Below are positions 25,733 to 35,221 of a stretch of DNA of 64,000 nucleotides, one piece after another. A model generated the notes under the pieces. It searched no databases. It had not been told where the DNA came from and was given only the letters and a program-made list of their open reading frames with translations. Within the stretch, counting starts at the first letter, position 1; every line of letters starts with the position of its first letter. Origin of the DNA: an uncultured Lachnospiraceae bacterium (GTDB taxonomy: Bacteria > Bacillota > Clostridia > Lachnospirales > Lachnospiraceae); NCBI GenBank assembly GCA_910578605.1, contig CAJTQG010000005.1, positions 49,540 to 113,539 of the forward strand, read 5' to 3'. The position numbers and the translations under genes were made by a program.

Positions 25733-26251
25733 ATGGCAAGCTTGATTAAAAATTTAATTTCAATATTAGATGCAGAGAACCAGGAGTATGAAATTCTTCT
25801 AGAGCTTTCTAAGAAGAAAACTCCGGTTCTTGTAAAAGGTGATTTGGATGCCCTGCGGGAGATTGTGGAACAAGAGCAATTTTATGCAGATAAAGTAGCT
25901 AATTTGGAAAAAATGCGAATGGAGGTAGTTACCGACATTGCTACAGTGTTGAACAAGGAGGTCAACACTTTAACGGTCAGGACAATTGTCGGACTGTTAA
26001 AGGGGCAGGATAAAGAACAAAGAGAATTATCCCAAGTTCATGATAAATTGAAAAGAACCCTGAAAGACATGGTGGTCATAAATGACAGAAACAAAGAATT
26101 GATACAGAATTCCCTAGAGATGGTGCAATTTGAAATCAATTTGATTAACAGTGCCAGACAGATACCGGAGACGGCCAATTATACAAAGGATGCATACAGT
26201 GCAAACAGTATAATACCCGGACAAATCGGCGGGTTTGACACGAAACAGTAA
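25733..26251 (+). CDS. flgN: Flagellar export chaperone FlgN
   Basis: 172 residues, largely helical/coiled (about 1-140), with the family pattern SLIKNLISILDAENQEYEILLELSKKKTPVLVKGDLDALREIVEQEQFYADKVANLEK. Chaperone for hook-filament junction proteins FlgK and FlgL, whose genes follow at once. The ribosome site (GTGGGTG) is weak, suggesting translational coupling to flgM. Confidence 0.88.
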   Translation: MASLIKNLISILDAENQEYEILLELSKKKTPVLVKGDLDALREIVEQEQFYADKVANLEKMRMEVVTDIATVLNKEVNTLTVRTIVGLLKGQDKEQRELSQVHDKLKRTLKDMVVINDRNKELIQNSLEMVQFEINLINSARQIPETANYTKDAYSANSIIPGQIGGFDTKQ

Positions 26252-26277
26252 AAAGATAAAGAAATGAGGATTTTGTT

Positions 26278-28113
26278 ATGCCAGGTTTGACAAGTATTTA
26301 CGTGGGCACTGCAGGATTGAAGGCCAGCCAAACTGGTTTGAATACTACAGGCCACAACTTAGCAAATGTATACACGAAAGGCTATACAAGACAGCAGACC
26401 AGATATCAGGACACAACTTATTCATTGAACAAGCCGGGACCAAATAATATTTTACAGGTAGGTCTGGGTACCGCAGTCCAAGAGACAGCCAGAGTCCGTG
26501 ATATTTTACTGGATAAGGCGTATCGTCAGGAAAACGGTAGGCAGGCCTTTTATGATGCTACATCCACTACAGTGGATGAATTTACAACTATTTTAGGTGA
26601 GATGGAGGGCGTGCAATTTCAAAATGCACTCTCCGATATGTATCAGGCTATCAGTGAGATGGCAAAGCAGCCGTCTAATATGGTAGCACGCTCAGAACTG
26701 GTGCTTAAGGCCCAGGCGTTTTTGGACAGAGCAACCGCAGTCTATGACGAGATGGAGGCATACCAGAGAACGTTAAATGAAAAGGTTATCAAAACGGTAG
26801 ACCGCATCAATGAATTGGGTGATGAGATATACAAGCTGAACGTTCAGATTTTGGGGATTGAAAAATCCGGTGTGGAATCTGCCAATGATTTAAGAGATAA
26901 AAGAGATTTGGCATTGGATGAGCTGGCACAGTATGTAAAGATTGATTACAATATACTTGATGATTCTTTTGTGAATGTAAAAGTAGAAGGCTCAGATTTT
27001 GTGACACCAGGAACTGTTTTCCACTTAGGTACCATTCAGGAAAACGGTGACAGAGATTCGGATTTTGTAACGGTTGTATGGCCTAATTTAAGTGACAAAG
27101 AAGTTTTTTATCTCCACACAGATATAGAGACAGCAAAGAAGAATGATATTGGCGAATTAAAAGGTCTTCTTCTGGCAAGAGGAGATTATGTTACTCAATA
27201 TACAGATGTGCCTTCAGAGCCTGAAAAACCAGTAAAGGAAGATTTTGCAACAGAAGCAGACTATGAAGCAGCATATCAGGATTATTTGAATGATTACAAC
27301 GATTACCTGCAAGAAGCGGACCATTATAACTACTACATAAACAATTCCGTTGCCATGCGCTCCGAGGCTATATTTGATAAGCTGATTAATGGTATTGTGG
27401 AGACAATCAATGACATTATGGCGCCAAATAAAAAAGAAAGCATTACGATTGGCGGTGTGACATACGATGATGTGCTTGTGTTAGATGAGGAGAAGGCTTC
27501 TTACGGTGTGGATGCGGACGGAAATAAGATACAGGGTGTGGAATTGTTTTCTAGAGAGCTTACCGACAGATATGTGGAGGTTACTGCGGACGATGGCACA
27601 ACCTATAAGATTTTTAACAATGACAGCAATTATGATTTGCTAGGGGGTGCTGTTCCAAAGCTTGGCAATTTCTTTGGAAACAAATCCTTGTATACAGTAT
27701 CAAATATACAGATTAACCCAATAGTGAATGTAAACTATGGTGCCCTTCCCTTTACAAAATATGAAGGAAACAGGGGGGAGGAGGATTTGAAGCTTGGAGA
27801 AGATATATTGGCAGCATGGGGAAAGCCATTTGACAATATTGATCCAAACAATATGACACCTTTAGACTTTAACGCCTTCTACAATGAATATGTTTACAAT
27901 TTGGGAAATACAGGGCAGTTGTATGAGGATATTGCCCGTCACCAGGAAGCAGTGACAAATACAATTGATGATTCTAGAACGCAGATTGCGGGTGTGGCAT
28001 CGGAGGAGGAACTGACGAATATGATTAAGTTTCAGGCAGCCTATGGCGCATCTTCCCGCTACATCAATGTAATCAATGAGATGTTAGAACACATTCTGAC
28101 TAGATTAGGATAG
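26278..28113 (+). CDS. flgK: Hook-filament junction protein FlgK (HAP1), first copy
   Basis: 611 residues. N-terminal D0 motif SIYVGTAGLKASQTGLNTTGHNLANVYTKGYTRQQ and C-terminal LTNMIKFQAAYGASSRYINVINEMLEHILTRLG. The large variable middle includes an acidic, repeat-like stretch (about 300-350, EPEKPVKEDFATEADYEAAYQDYLNDYNDYLQEADHY in part). Exported by the flagellar secretion system to join hook and filament. Located between flgN and a second flgK-like gene, 10 bases away. It is the longer and more diverged of the two. Confidence 0.9.
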   Translation: MPGLTSIYVGTAGLKASQTGLNTTGHNLANVYTKGYTRQQTRYQDTTYSLNKPGPNNILQVGLGTAVQETARVRDILLDKAYRQENGRQAFYDATSTTVDEFTTILGEMEGVQFQNALSDMYQAISEMAKQPSNMVARSELVLKAQAFLDRATAVYDEMEAYQRTLNEKVIKTVDRINELGDEIYKLNVQILGIEKSGVESANDLRDKRDLALDELAQYVKIDYNILDDSFVNVKVEGSDFVTPGTVFHLGTIQENGDRDSDFVTVVWPNLSDKEVFYLHTDIETAKKNDIGELKGLLLARGDYVTQYTDVPSEPEKPVKEDFATEADYEAAYQDYLNDYNDYLQEADHYNYYINNSVAMRSEAIFDKLINGIVETINDIMAPNKKESITIGGVTYDDVLVLDEEKASYGVDADGNKIQGVELFSRELTDRYVEVTADDGTTYKIFNNDSNYDLLGGAVPKLGNFFGNKSLYTVSNIQINPIVNVNYGALPFTKYEGNRGEEDLKLGEDILAAWGKPFDNIDPNNMTPLDFNAFYNEYVYNLGNTGQLYEDIARHQEAVTNTIDDSRTQIAGVASEEELTNMIKFQAAYGASSRYINVINEMLEHILTRLG

Positions 28114-28123
28114 GAGGGACATT

Positions 28124-29650
28124 ATGCCAAATACATTTTTTGGATTATCTATATCAACATCAGGCCTTTATGCGGCATCAGCAGGCTTAAATACTACATC
28201 ACATAATATATCTAATGCCAGAACAGAAGGTTATTCCAGACAGCTTATTTATGCTAAGGCAGATGATGCCCTTCGTGTATATCAGCAGTATGGAACAATC
28301 GGTTCTGGTGTAAATGTTTATCAGATTAAACAGGTGCGAGATGAATACTATGATGTTAAGTATCGCCAGACATCTGAGAAGTTGAGCGAAAATACTACAA
28401 AGCGCTACTATATGTACCAGATAGAGAACTTCTTTAATGAGATGGAGGTTGACGGATTTACGGAAGAGTACGACAGCATGTTTAATGCCCTTCATGATTT
28501 GAAGGACCATGCGGAGGATATGAATTACAGAGATGCTGCTGTCAATAAATTTGCAAGTATGTTAGATTACTTTGCAAGTATATCCACCAATTTAACCCGC
28601 ACTCAAAATGAAGCTAACTTAGAGGTGAGCAATCAGGTAGATAGAATAAATGTAATTGCAAGAAGTGTTGCAACGTTAAATAAGCAAATAAACAGCATTG
28701 AGCTCAATGGCGGATATGCCAATGACCTTCGAGACCAAAGAGCGCTGTTATTAGATGAGTTGTCAGAAATCGTTCCCATTGAGACATCGGAGATTCCAAA
28801 AGGAAATGGTGCCAATGATTTCCGTGTTACGATTAATGGGCAGGCATTGGTAAGTGAGTATGATTACTATTCCTTAAAGGTTGTGACTAGAGAGGACAGC
28901 ATTAACAGTGTGGATTTGCCGGGATTATATGATATAGAGTGGGATTTCGGGGATTCCTTTCACCCTCAGGCATTATCTGGCGGTTCTCTGAAAGCGTTGT
29001 TTGATATTCGAGATGGTAATGGAAACAAAGCGGAAACCTACACCTACGTGGATGAGAATGGAGTACAGCAAACGGGAACAAGAGAAGCTGTTGATTATAA
29101 AGGAATTCCGTATTATATCAATAAAATCAATAGTTTTGTGGATACTATGTGCAAGGAGTTCAACAAAATTCAGGCAAAAGGTCAGGATTTATATGGAAAT
29201 TCCGGCGCAGACAATCCCATATTTGTGACCAGCGATGGAAGTGATACTTTCCAGGCAAAAACAGCACAGGTAAACAAGGCAATGTCAGAGGACCCAAGTC
29301 TTCTTGTCACAACCGCCAACATAAAAGAAGGTGTGGCAGGAGATGAGCTGATAGACGAGATGCTGGCGTTAAAGGAAGCAAAACTGTTCCAGAATGGTTC
29401 CTCTAAGTATTACCTTCAGAGTATTGTGGGAGAGATTTCTATTGACTGTGAAAGGTCTTCCACATTAGAGGAGAATTATAATACAATAAGAGGCACAGTG
29501 CAGAATCAAAGACTATCCGTTTCCGGTGTGGATGAGGATGAGGAAGCAATGAATATTATGAAATATCAAGAAATGTATGAGTTGTCTTCTAAGATGATTT
29601 CTACTATGCAGGCAATCTACAATAAGCTGATAAATGAAACTGGAGTTTAA
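28124..29650 (+). CDS. flgK: Hook-filament junction protein FlgK, second tandem copy
   Basis: 508 residues, close to the usual FlgK length. Starts PNTFFGLSISTSGLYAASAGLNTTSHNISNARTEGYSRQ, carries the FlgK-type DLRDQRALLLDELSEIVPIE block and ends EEAMNIMKYQEMYELSSKMISTMQAIYNKLINETGV. It follows the first flgK after 10 bases with AGGAGGG before the ATG, and flgL comes 14 bases later. One copy may form the true junction and the other an extra ring or a variant; which is which cannot be read from sequence. Confidence 0.88.
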   Translation: MPNTFFGLSISTSGLYAASAGLNTTSHNISNARTEGYSRQLIYAKADDALRVYQQYGTIGSGVNVYQIKQVRDEYYDVKYRQTSEKLSENTTKRYYMYQIENFFNEMEVDGFTEEYDSMFNALHDLKDHAEDMNYRDAAVNKFASMLDYFASISTNLTRTQNEANLEVSNQVDRINVIARSVATLNKQINSIELNGGYANDLRDQRALLLDELSEIVPIETSEIPKGNGANDFRVTINGQALVSEYDYYSLKVVTREDSINSVDLPGLYDIEWDFGDSFHPQALSGGSLKALFDIRDGNGNKAETYTYVDENGVQQTGTREAVDYKGIPYYINKINSFVDTMCKEFNKIQAKGQDLYGNSGADNPIFVTSDGSDTFQAKTAQVNKAMSEDPSLLVTTANIKEGVAGDELIDEMLALKEAKLFQNGSSKYYLQSIVGEISIDCERSSTLEENYNTIRGTVQNQRLSVSGVDEDEEAMNIMKYQEMYELSSKMISTMQAIYNKLINETGV

Positions 29651-29664
29651 GGAGGCAAAGTAAT

Positions 29665-31131
29665 ATGAGAATTACCAATGGAATTTTAATTAACAATTCG
29701 TTGAGCAATATCAATTTCAATAAGACTGCCATGGATAAATACAACACACAGATTGCCACAGAGAAGAAGATTACAAGGCCGTCTGAGGATCCCATTGTAG
29801 CTATCCGTGCACTGCGTTTCCGCTCTACCTTAAATGAAATTAACCAGTATTTAGGGCGAAATATTCCCGATGCCCGATCATGGTTTGAATTGACAGAGGA
29901 TGCTCTTGACAGCTGTCTTGGGGTGCTGTCAGATATATATCATTACTGCGATCAGGCGGCAAACGGAACAAACGAGCTGAATAATAGAGAAGCAGTTGTG
30001 GAGACATTGAAGAAATACAAGGCTCAGATTTTTAATGATGCCAATGCAGATTATTCAGGAAGAAGAATCTTTACTGGATTGAAAACAGATTCCACTATGA
30101 CATTTATGAAGAATGAACCAAAGACAAGTTACACGATTACAGAGCCATTCCAGGTGGAGGATGTAAAAAAGGCAAATAAGATTATCAATACTGTAGATGT
30201 TGAAAATATCAATTCCATCCCAGTTGCAGATAGACCTGAATTTTCTTCCGTCAATCGTCTGCGTTTAGCTTATGATAATTTAGATGCGGGAACTGTGCCT
30301 GTATTAAATGGCACGGATGCTGCAGGCAACGCGGTAACGCTTCCCACAGTCACCGTGAAATCAGTGGCGGATCCTGATTGTTATGAGCCGGGAGATGCAG
30401 ATGTATTTTTCATTGCAGAGACAGGGGAACTGTTAATCGGAAAAGATGCCATGGAGGATATTAGAGCGGCAGAGAACTTGTCTATTACTTATGATAAGAC
30501 GGGTTTTGTGGAGGGTGATTTAAAGCCAGAGCACTATTTTGAGTGTATTGATAAGACAGATCCGGATAACACGATTCAATATACTATGACAGACCAAAGT
30601 ATCAACTATTTTATTAATTTTAATCAATCTCTTCAGGTGAATACATTAGGAAAGGATGTATTTACTCACGATATGGTGAGAGATGTGCAGGATATTATTG
30701 ATGCGGTGGATACTGTGCGTCAGGTGGAAAATAAAATTCAGTTAATTGAGAATCGCTTAGGACAGAATGCATATGCAGATGCCACGAGTCAGGCAAATCT
30801 AAATTCTATGTTGGAGGCAGCAAAGAAGGAATTAGATCATGCTGAGGAAAATATGCAGAAGGCATTTGAAGATGGGATTGATATTTTCCAGGCCCATCAA
30901 GATGTAGTCAATCTGGCGGAGGCCAGCATCGGTTCTAGAGAGATACGATTGAATTTAAATGAGGCGCGGTTGGAGGATCAGAAGTTAAATATGGAAGAAT
31001 TAAAGTCTACCAACGAGGATGTAGACCTTGCGGAGGCAGCTATATTGTATGCGGCTGCATCTCAAGTTTATGATGCATCCCTCTCGTCATCGGCAAAAGT
31101 TGTAAAGAATTCATTATTGGATTTCATTTAA
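29665..31131 (+). CDS. flgL: Hook-filament junction protein FlgL (HAP3)
   Basis: 488 residues. Flagellin-like ends: MRITNGILINNSLSNINFNKTAMDKYNTQIATEKKITRPSEDPIVAIRALRFR and TNEDVDLAEAAILYAAASQVYDASLSSSAKVVKNSLLDFI. Longer than enteric FlgL (~317) by an inserted domain at about 150-300. Forms the second junction layer below the filament. Strong AAGGAGG before the ATG. Transcript probably ends or is attenuated in the structure at 31139-31230. Confidence 0.92.
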   Translation: MRITNGILINNSLSNINFNKTAMDKYNTQIATEKKITRPSEDPIVAIRALRFRSTLNEINQYLGRNIPDARSWFELTEDALDSCLGVLSDIYHYCDQAANGTNELNNREAVVETLKKYKAQIFNDANADYSGRRIFTGLKTDSTMTFMKNEPKTSYTITEPFQVEDVKKANKIINTVDVENINSIPVADRPEFSSVNRLRLAYDNLDAGTVPVLNGTDAAGNAVTLPTVTVKSVADPDCYEPGDADVFFIAETGELLIGKDAMEDIRAAENLSITYDKTGFVEGDLKPEHYFECIDKTDPDNTIQYTMTDQSINYFINFNQSLQVNTLGKDVFTHDMVRDVQDIIDAVDTVRQVENKIQLIENRLGQNAYADATSQANLNSMLEAAKKELDHAEENMQKAFEDGIDIFQAHQDVVNLAEASIGSREIRLNLNEARLEDQKLNMEELKSTNEDVDLAEAAILYAAASQVYDASLSSSAKVVKNSLLDFI

Positions 31132-31138
31132 TTTAAGA

Positions 31139-31230
31139 GGGCTGTTGTACTAAGGTGAAGTCATAAATATATGGATGCTTTGAGAGCAAATCATATATTG
31201 TGCTATAAATCATTAGTGCGGCAGCCTTTT
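31139..31230 (+). terminator. Large multi-helix terminator-like structure after flgL
   Basis: GGCTGTTGTACTAA (31139-31152) pairs along all 14 positions (some G-T) with TTAGTGCGGCAGCC (31213-31226), followed by TTTT. The 60-base interior forms another hairpin ATATATG/CATATAT. It may be a weak terminator or a processing site between flgL and fliW. Confidence 0.55.
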
Positions 31231-31343
31231 CATATGAAAGTAAATCCCAACGAATATCCTATTATATATGTAAAATATCTTTGATGAGGAGTTAAAAGGA
31301 CAAAGGATACATTGTCTGTGTGCTTTACTGATATATCTGGAAG

Positions 31344-31395
31344 GGTGAAAGAAATTATAAAAGGAAGGATAAAATGCAAGCACATATCTTTCACC
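31344..31395 (+). promoter_or_regulatory. Leader hairpin with GGA motifs upstream of fliW (possible CsrA site)
   Basis: GGTGAAAGA (31344-31352) pairs exactly with TCTTTCACC (31387-31395). The loop presents AAAAGGAAGGATAAAATG, i.e. two GGA motifs, a strong Shine-Dalgarno and an ATG (31374) in frame with fliW. CsrA binds GGA in loops, so this may be autoregulation of the fliW-csrA mRNA. Confidence 0.4.
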
Positions 31396-31454
31396 TGTTG
31401 TGTTTGCGCCTTGAAGGAAAATATAAATATTTTCACTTGAGGCTGGTACAAAAT

Positions 31455-31901
31455 ATGAAATTAATACAGACCAAATTATTTGGAGAAATTGGGGTAGACC
31501 CAGAGAAATTGATTGTCTTTGAGGAGGGAATTATTGGTTTTGATTTTTTAAAGCAATTCTTATTGATAACGGATGAGGAAAACAGTGAGTCGTCTATTTC
31601 TTGGCTTCAATCTGTGGACGAGCCTAATTTTGCTATGCCGGTAATGGACCCACTGTTGATTGATGAAGGGTATAATCCTGTTGTGGAGGATGAGCTGCTA
31701 AAGACGTTGGGGGATTTTCAGGATGAAAATCTGTTAGTGATGGTGACAGTATCTGTTCCGTCACAGTTAGAAAATATGACTGCAAACATGAAGGCGCCTA
31801 TGATTATAAACGGAGTAAACCGCAGGGCATGTCAGATAATCATTGACAATGATGAATATCAGGTGAAATATCCAATATATGAAATCTTTAAAGAAAAATA
31901 A
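31455..31901 (+). CDS. fliW: Flagellar assembly factor FliW
   Basis: 148 residues from the ATG that gives the conserved family start MKLIQTKLFGEIGVDPEKLIVFEEGIIGFDFLKQFLLI. Also conserved: WLQSVDEPNFAMPVMDP, and the C-terminal MKAPMIINGVNRRACQIIIDNDEYQVKYPI. FliW binds both flagellin and CsrA; when flagellin is exported FliW frees to sequester CsrA and hag translation rises. An in-frame upstream ATG at 31374 has a better ribosome site (AAGGAAGGA) and would add 27 residues; GAGG lies 12 bases before 31455. csrA follows after 39 bases. Confidence 0.9.
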   Translation: MKLIQTKLFGEIGVDPEKLIVFEEGIIGFDFLKQFLLITDEENSESSISWLQSVDEPNFAMPVMDPLLIDEGYNPVVEDELLKTLGDFQDENLLVMVTVSVPSQLENMTANMKAPMIINGVNRRACQIIIDNDEYQVKYPIYEIFKEK

Positions 31902-31940
31902 GTTAAGCAGATTGTGCCAAATGCAGGAATGGAGGTTTTT

Positions 31941-32162
31941 ATGTTAGCATTATCAAGAAAAAAGGATGAAGCTATTGTAGTCAATAATAATATAGAGATA
32001 ACAATTTTAGAAATCAAGGGGGACCAGGTAAAGATAGGAATTACAGCACCAAAGTCTGTCCCTATATACAGAAAGGAAGTATACCTTCAAATACAGGAGG
32101 CAAACAAGGCAGCGTCCTCAGTGGAAGGCTTAAATGCATTAAAAGGCATGTTAAAAAAATAA
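31941..32162 (+). CDS. csrA: Translational regulator CsrA
   Basis: 73 residues. MLALSRKKDEAIVVNNNIEITILEIKGDQVKIGITAPKSVPIYRKEVYLQIQEANK is the complete CsrA beta-strand and helix pattern, including the RNA-contacting N-terminal strand and the IYRKEV end. A homodimer that binds GGA hairpins near ribosome sites. ATG 31941 (GGAGG 5 bases upstream) is preferred over GTG 31914. Its main target here is likely the hag leader at 36303-36336. Confidence 0.95.
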   Translation: MLALSRKKDEAIVVNNNIEITILEIKGDQVKIGITAPKSVPIYRKEVYLQIQEANKAASSVEGLNALKGMLKK

Positions 32163-32210
32163 AAAATATTTTTGATTTTCTGTTGGTTATATAAATCATA
32201 ATGAAAATGC

Positions 32211-32238
32211 TAAATAATTCAGGGGAAAAAGCCGATAA
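32211..32238 (+). promoter_or_regulatory. SigmaD promoter of flaG-fliD-fliS
   Basis: Perfect TAAA (32211-32214), 16-base spacer, perfect GCCGATAA (32231-32238), 66 bases before flaG. Best sigma28 match in the window. Confidence 0.8.
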
Positions 32239-32304
32239 AAAATAAAATAAGAATATCTTGTAGCAAAGGATTAGCACAAAAAGTGCACATGGAGGTGTTG
32301 AAAA

Positions 32305-32739
32305 ATGTCAGTAATAGAAGGATTGGCGAGTGCGGCTGCAGGATTCCAGAATACAGGAGTGACAAAAGTAGAACCTACAAAACATGAGGCGACTCTTACC
32401 ACACCTAAAGCGCTGGAGGAAGCAGGAAGCATAGCAAAAGAGATTATAACAGTTACCCAGAAGGAGGGAACAGACAAAGAAGGAGATAACAAGGAGAGAG
32501 GAGAAGAAAGCAATGCTCCGTCTCAGGATAAGATGAAGAAGGCAGTGGAGGATTTAAATAAGAAAATGCCTCATACATCATGTCAGTTTAGTATTCATGA
32601 TGCCACAAATCGTGTTATGATTAAAATTGTAAACAAAGAGACAAAAGAAGTAATAAAAGAAGTTCCACCAGAAAAAACACTTGATTTAATAGAAAAGGCA
32701 TGGGAATTAGCTGGTGTGCTTGTAGATGAAAAGCTGTAA
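32305..32739 (+). CDS. flaG: FlaG family flagellar protein
   Basis: 144 residues. A low-complexity, charged N-terminal half precedes the FlaG domain: EDLNKKMPHTSCQFSIHDATNRVMIKIVNKETKEVIKEVPPEKTLDLIEKAWELAGVLVDEKL. FlaG influences filament length or FliD export; the molecular role is not settled. Preceded by GGAGGTG and by the sigmaD promoter at 32211. In B. subtilis flaG (yvyC) also precedes fliD. Confidence 0.9.
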   Translation: MSVIEGLASAAAGFQNTGVTKVEPTKHEATLTTPKALEEAGSIAKEIITVTQKEGTDKEGDNKERGEESNAPSQDKMKKAVEDLNKKMPHTSCQFSIHDATNRVMIKIVNKETKEVIKEVPPEKTLDLIEKAWELAGVLVDEKL

Positions 32740-32886
32740 TACAGTGTATAAGTATATAGAATAAACTGTATAATTGTGAAATAAATGTAAACAGCAGATT
32801 CAATAGAATAATAGAAAAAGCATCATATAAGTTTTTGTGCAGAGAGTATTTGCGGCTTATGTGAGGGCTTAGAAATGGAGGATATT

Positions 32887-35076
32887 ATGGGCGTAAGTAT
32901 GAATGGTCTCGTATCCAATATGGACACTGACAGTATTGTAAGTGCAATGGTGTCTGGGTATGTAGCAAGGAAGGATAAGCTGGTAAAGCAGCAGACTAGA
33001 TTAGAGTGGACACAGGATGTATGGAAAGAATTAAATAAAAAAGTATATAGCTTCTACACAGACAAATTATCTCCGATGCGTTTCAGCAATGCATTTCAGG
33101 TAAAGAAAGCTACCTCATCTAATGAGAGCAAGGCAAAAGTGACTGCAAGTACCACAGCAGTTAACGGAACTCAAAATTTAAAAATCAACCAGCTTGCAAA
33201 GACAGGTTACTTGACAGGTGGTGTAGTGAAATCCACAGAAAGTGGAAAAAAGATAAGCGGAAGCAGTAAGCTTTCACAGCTTGGCATTACATCCAACAGC
33301 TCAGTAAGTTTGATTGTTGGCGGCACAGAGAAAAAAATTGAGATTAAGCAGGATATGTCGGTTGATCAATTAGTGGCAGCGTTTAAGGACGCTGGAGTGA
33401 ACGCCAGCTTTGATGAAGGTAATCAAAGATTTTTTGTCAGCTCTAAGGTGAGTGGTGAGGAGGCAGATTTTTCCTTTACTGCTAATTCAGCAGATGGTAT
33501 GGATGCTTTGAAGAAGATGGGATTATTTTCTGTCACAGAAGCAGACATGAAAGGATATGAAAAGTTTGCTAATTACACAGACGCTGATATTGAGAACATG
33601 GCAAAAAATGATTACACTAGAATGGTGATAAATAAAGAGATAACAGACAAGAAAAATTTAAGCAGCGACTTATCCCTTCTCATGAAGCAAATTGAGACAG
33701 ATGTGAAAAATGATAATGTTCCGTCTGACTTAAAAGACATGGTAATTAAAGATGCTGATGGCAATATTTTGGGCTACGATTTAGATAAGTATCGTGATTA
33801 CTTAAATACATTGACGAAAGATGACGGAACCTTGACTGATGCTGCAAAGGCTAAAGTGGAACGTTTGGATCGTATAGAAGCATCAGGACTAATCAGTGAT
33901 ACTTCCAATGTGAACAAAGAATATCTCAATGATCAGGTCAAAGATTTACAGGAAGAGATTGAAGAGAGAGGCAAGGTATTAAAGGACGAGGCCTTATTTG
34001 CAGATGAATTGCAGAAGTTGGAGGATAATGGAGAATTTGATGCTTCCAATGCAGATTATCAAGGTATAATCGGTACCTATAATACACAGCGTGCTACTGC
34101 ACAGGATGTAGTTCAGCAATATGATATTATTAAAAATTATGAGAAGAGTGATACACATACAGAGGCAGAGACGGCAGCGTACAATGCGGCAAAGGCGGCA
34201 TTGGGAGTTGGTGATAACGATGGAACAGGTGCAGTTCGTATTGTTGGACAGGATGCGCAGATAGAGCTGAATGGTGCTATTTACAACTCCAATACAAGTA
34301 CATTCCAAGTGAATGGTCTGACAATTCAGGCAAATGCAACAACAGAACCTGGTGAAGTAATTTCAATCAATACGGATGTGGATGCTCAGGGAATCTACGA
34401 CACAGTTAAGGATTTCTTTAAATCTTACAATGAACTGATTAAGGAGATGGAAACCTTATTTAATGCAGACTCCTCTAAAGGCTATGAGCCCTTGACTGAT
34501 GATGAGAAGGATGCTATGTCTGATAAGGAAGTAGAGAAGTGGGAGAAGAAAATTAAAGACTCTTTATTAAGAAGAGACAGCACACTTGACAGCATTATGA
34601 CTGCTGTAAAGGGCGCTATGATGAGCACTTTTGAAATTGGAGATAAGAAGTATTCCCTATCTTCCTTTGGAATTAAAACCTCGAATTACTTTACTTCCGG
34701 TGAAAATGAAAAAGGTGTATTTCATATTGACGGAGATAAAGAAGACGAGAAAACAAAAGGAAATGCAGATAAGCTTATGGCTGCTATTGCATCAGATCCT
34801 GAAGCTGTTGCAGAATTTTTCAATAAACTGTCCACAAAGGTTTATGATACATTAACTAAGAAAATGTCTAGAAGCTCGCTGAGCAGTGCATATACCATTT
34901 ATAATGACAAGTATATGGAAAAACAGCAAAATAATTATAAATCTCAGATTAGCAAGTGGGAAGATAGAATTAAGACAATGGAAGATCGCTATCGTAGACA
35001 ATTTACCGCTATGGAGAAGGCCCTGGCTAAATTGAATTCAAATTCATCTAGTCTTACCTCCATGTTGGGAATGTAA
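32887..35076 (+). CDS. fliD: Filament cap protein FliD (HAP2)
   Basis: 729 residues from the ATG at 32887 (GGAGG 5 bases upstream, located inside the frame that starts at 32875). N-terminal coiled D0 part (SNMDTDSIVSAMVSGYVARKDKLVKQQTRLEWTQDVWKELNKKVYSFYTDKL) and C-terminal FliD_C with a coiled end (QQNNYKSQISKWEDRIKTMEDRYRRQFTAMEKALAKLNSNSSSLTSML). Longer than enteric FliD (~470) because of an acidic helical insert at about 210-460. Caps the growing filament and folds flagellin. Upstream 32740-32886 shows no clear second promoter. Confidence 0.93.
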   Translation: MGVSMNGLVSNMDTDSIVSAMVSGYVARKDKLVKQQTRLEWTQDVWKELNKKVYSFYTDKLSPMRFSNAFQVKKATSSNESKAKVTASTTAVNGTQNLKINQLAKTGYLTGGVVKSTESGKKISGSSKLSQLGITSNSSVSLIVGGTEKKIEIKQDMSVDQLVAAFKDAGVNASFDEGNQRFFVSSKVSGEEADFSFTANSADGMDALKKMGLFSVTEADMKGYEKFANYTDADIENMAKNDYTRMVINKEITDKKNLSSDLSLLMKQIETDVKNDNVPSDLKDMVIKDADGNILGYDLDKYRDYLNTLTKDDGTLTDAAKAKVERLDRIEASGLISDTSNVNKEYLNDQVKDLQEEIEERGKVLKDEALFADELQKLEDNGEFDASNADYQGIIGTYNTQRATAQDVVQQYDIIKNYEKSDTHTEAETAAYNAAKAALGVGDNDGTGAVRIVGQDAQIELNGAIYNSNTSTFQVNGLTIQANATTEPGEVISINTDVDAQGIYDTVKDFFKSYNELIKEMETLFNADSSKGYEPLTDDEKDAMSDKEVEKWEKKIKDSLLRRDSTLDSIMTAVKGAMMSTFEIGDKKYSLSSFGIKTSNYFTSGENEKGVFHIDGDKEDEKTKGNADKLMAAIASDPEAVAEFFNKLSTKVYDTLTKKMSRSSLSSAYTIYNDKYMEKQQNNYKSQISKWEDRIKTMEDRYRRQFTAMEKALAKLNSNSSSLTSMLGM

Positions 35077-35152
35077 ATAGCGCACTTAAAAAGAGTTATG
35101 GTTCTCATTGATTATAGAGTTTTTGTTTTATGAATATTTTATTTTAATAAAT

Positions 35153-35196
35153 AATGATGCCCCATTATATGATTTTCATATCTTTGGGGCATCATT
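35153..35196. other. Long perfect hairpin in the fliD-fliS gap
   Basis: AATGATGCCCCA/TGGGGCATCATT with an inner ATATGA/TCATAT stem, ending 25 bases before fliS. No T-run on the plus strand, so it is more likely an mRNA-processing or stabilising element than a terminator. Confidence 0.5.
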
Positions 35197-35221
35197 AGAA
35201 TGGGAAGAATGGAGGAAAAAT

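Noticed and set aside
26278..29650. Frameshifted single flgK
   Set aside because: Each gene has its own complete N- and C-terminal FlgK domain and ribosome site.
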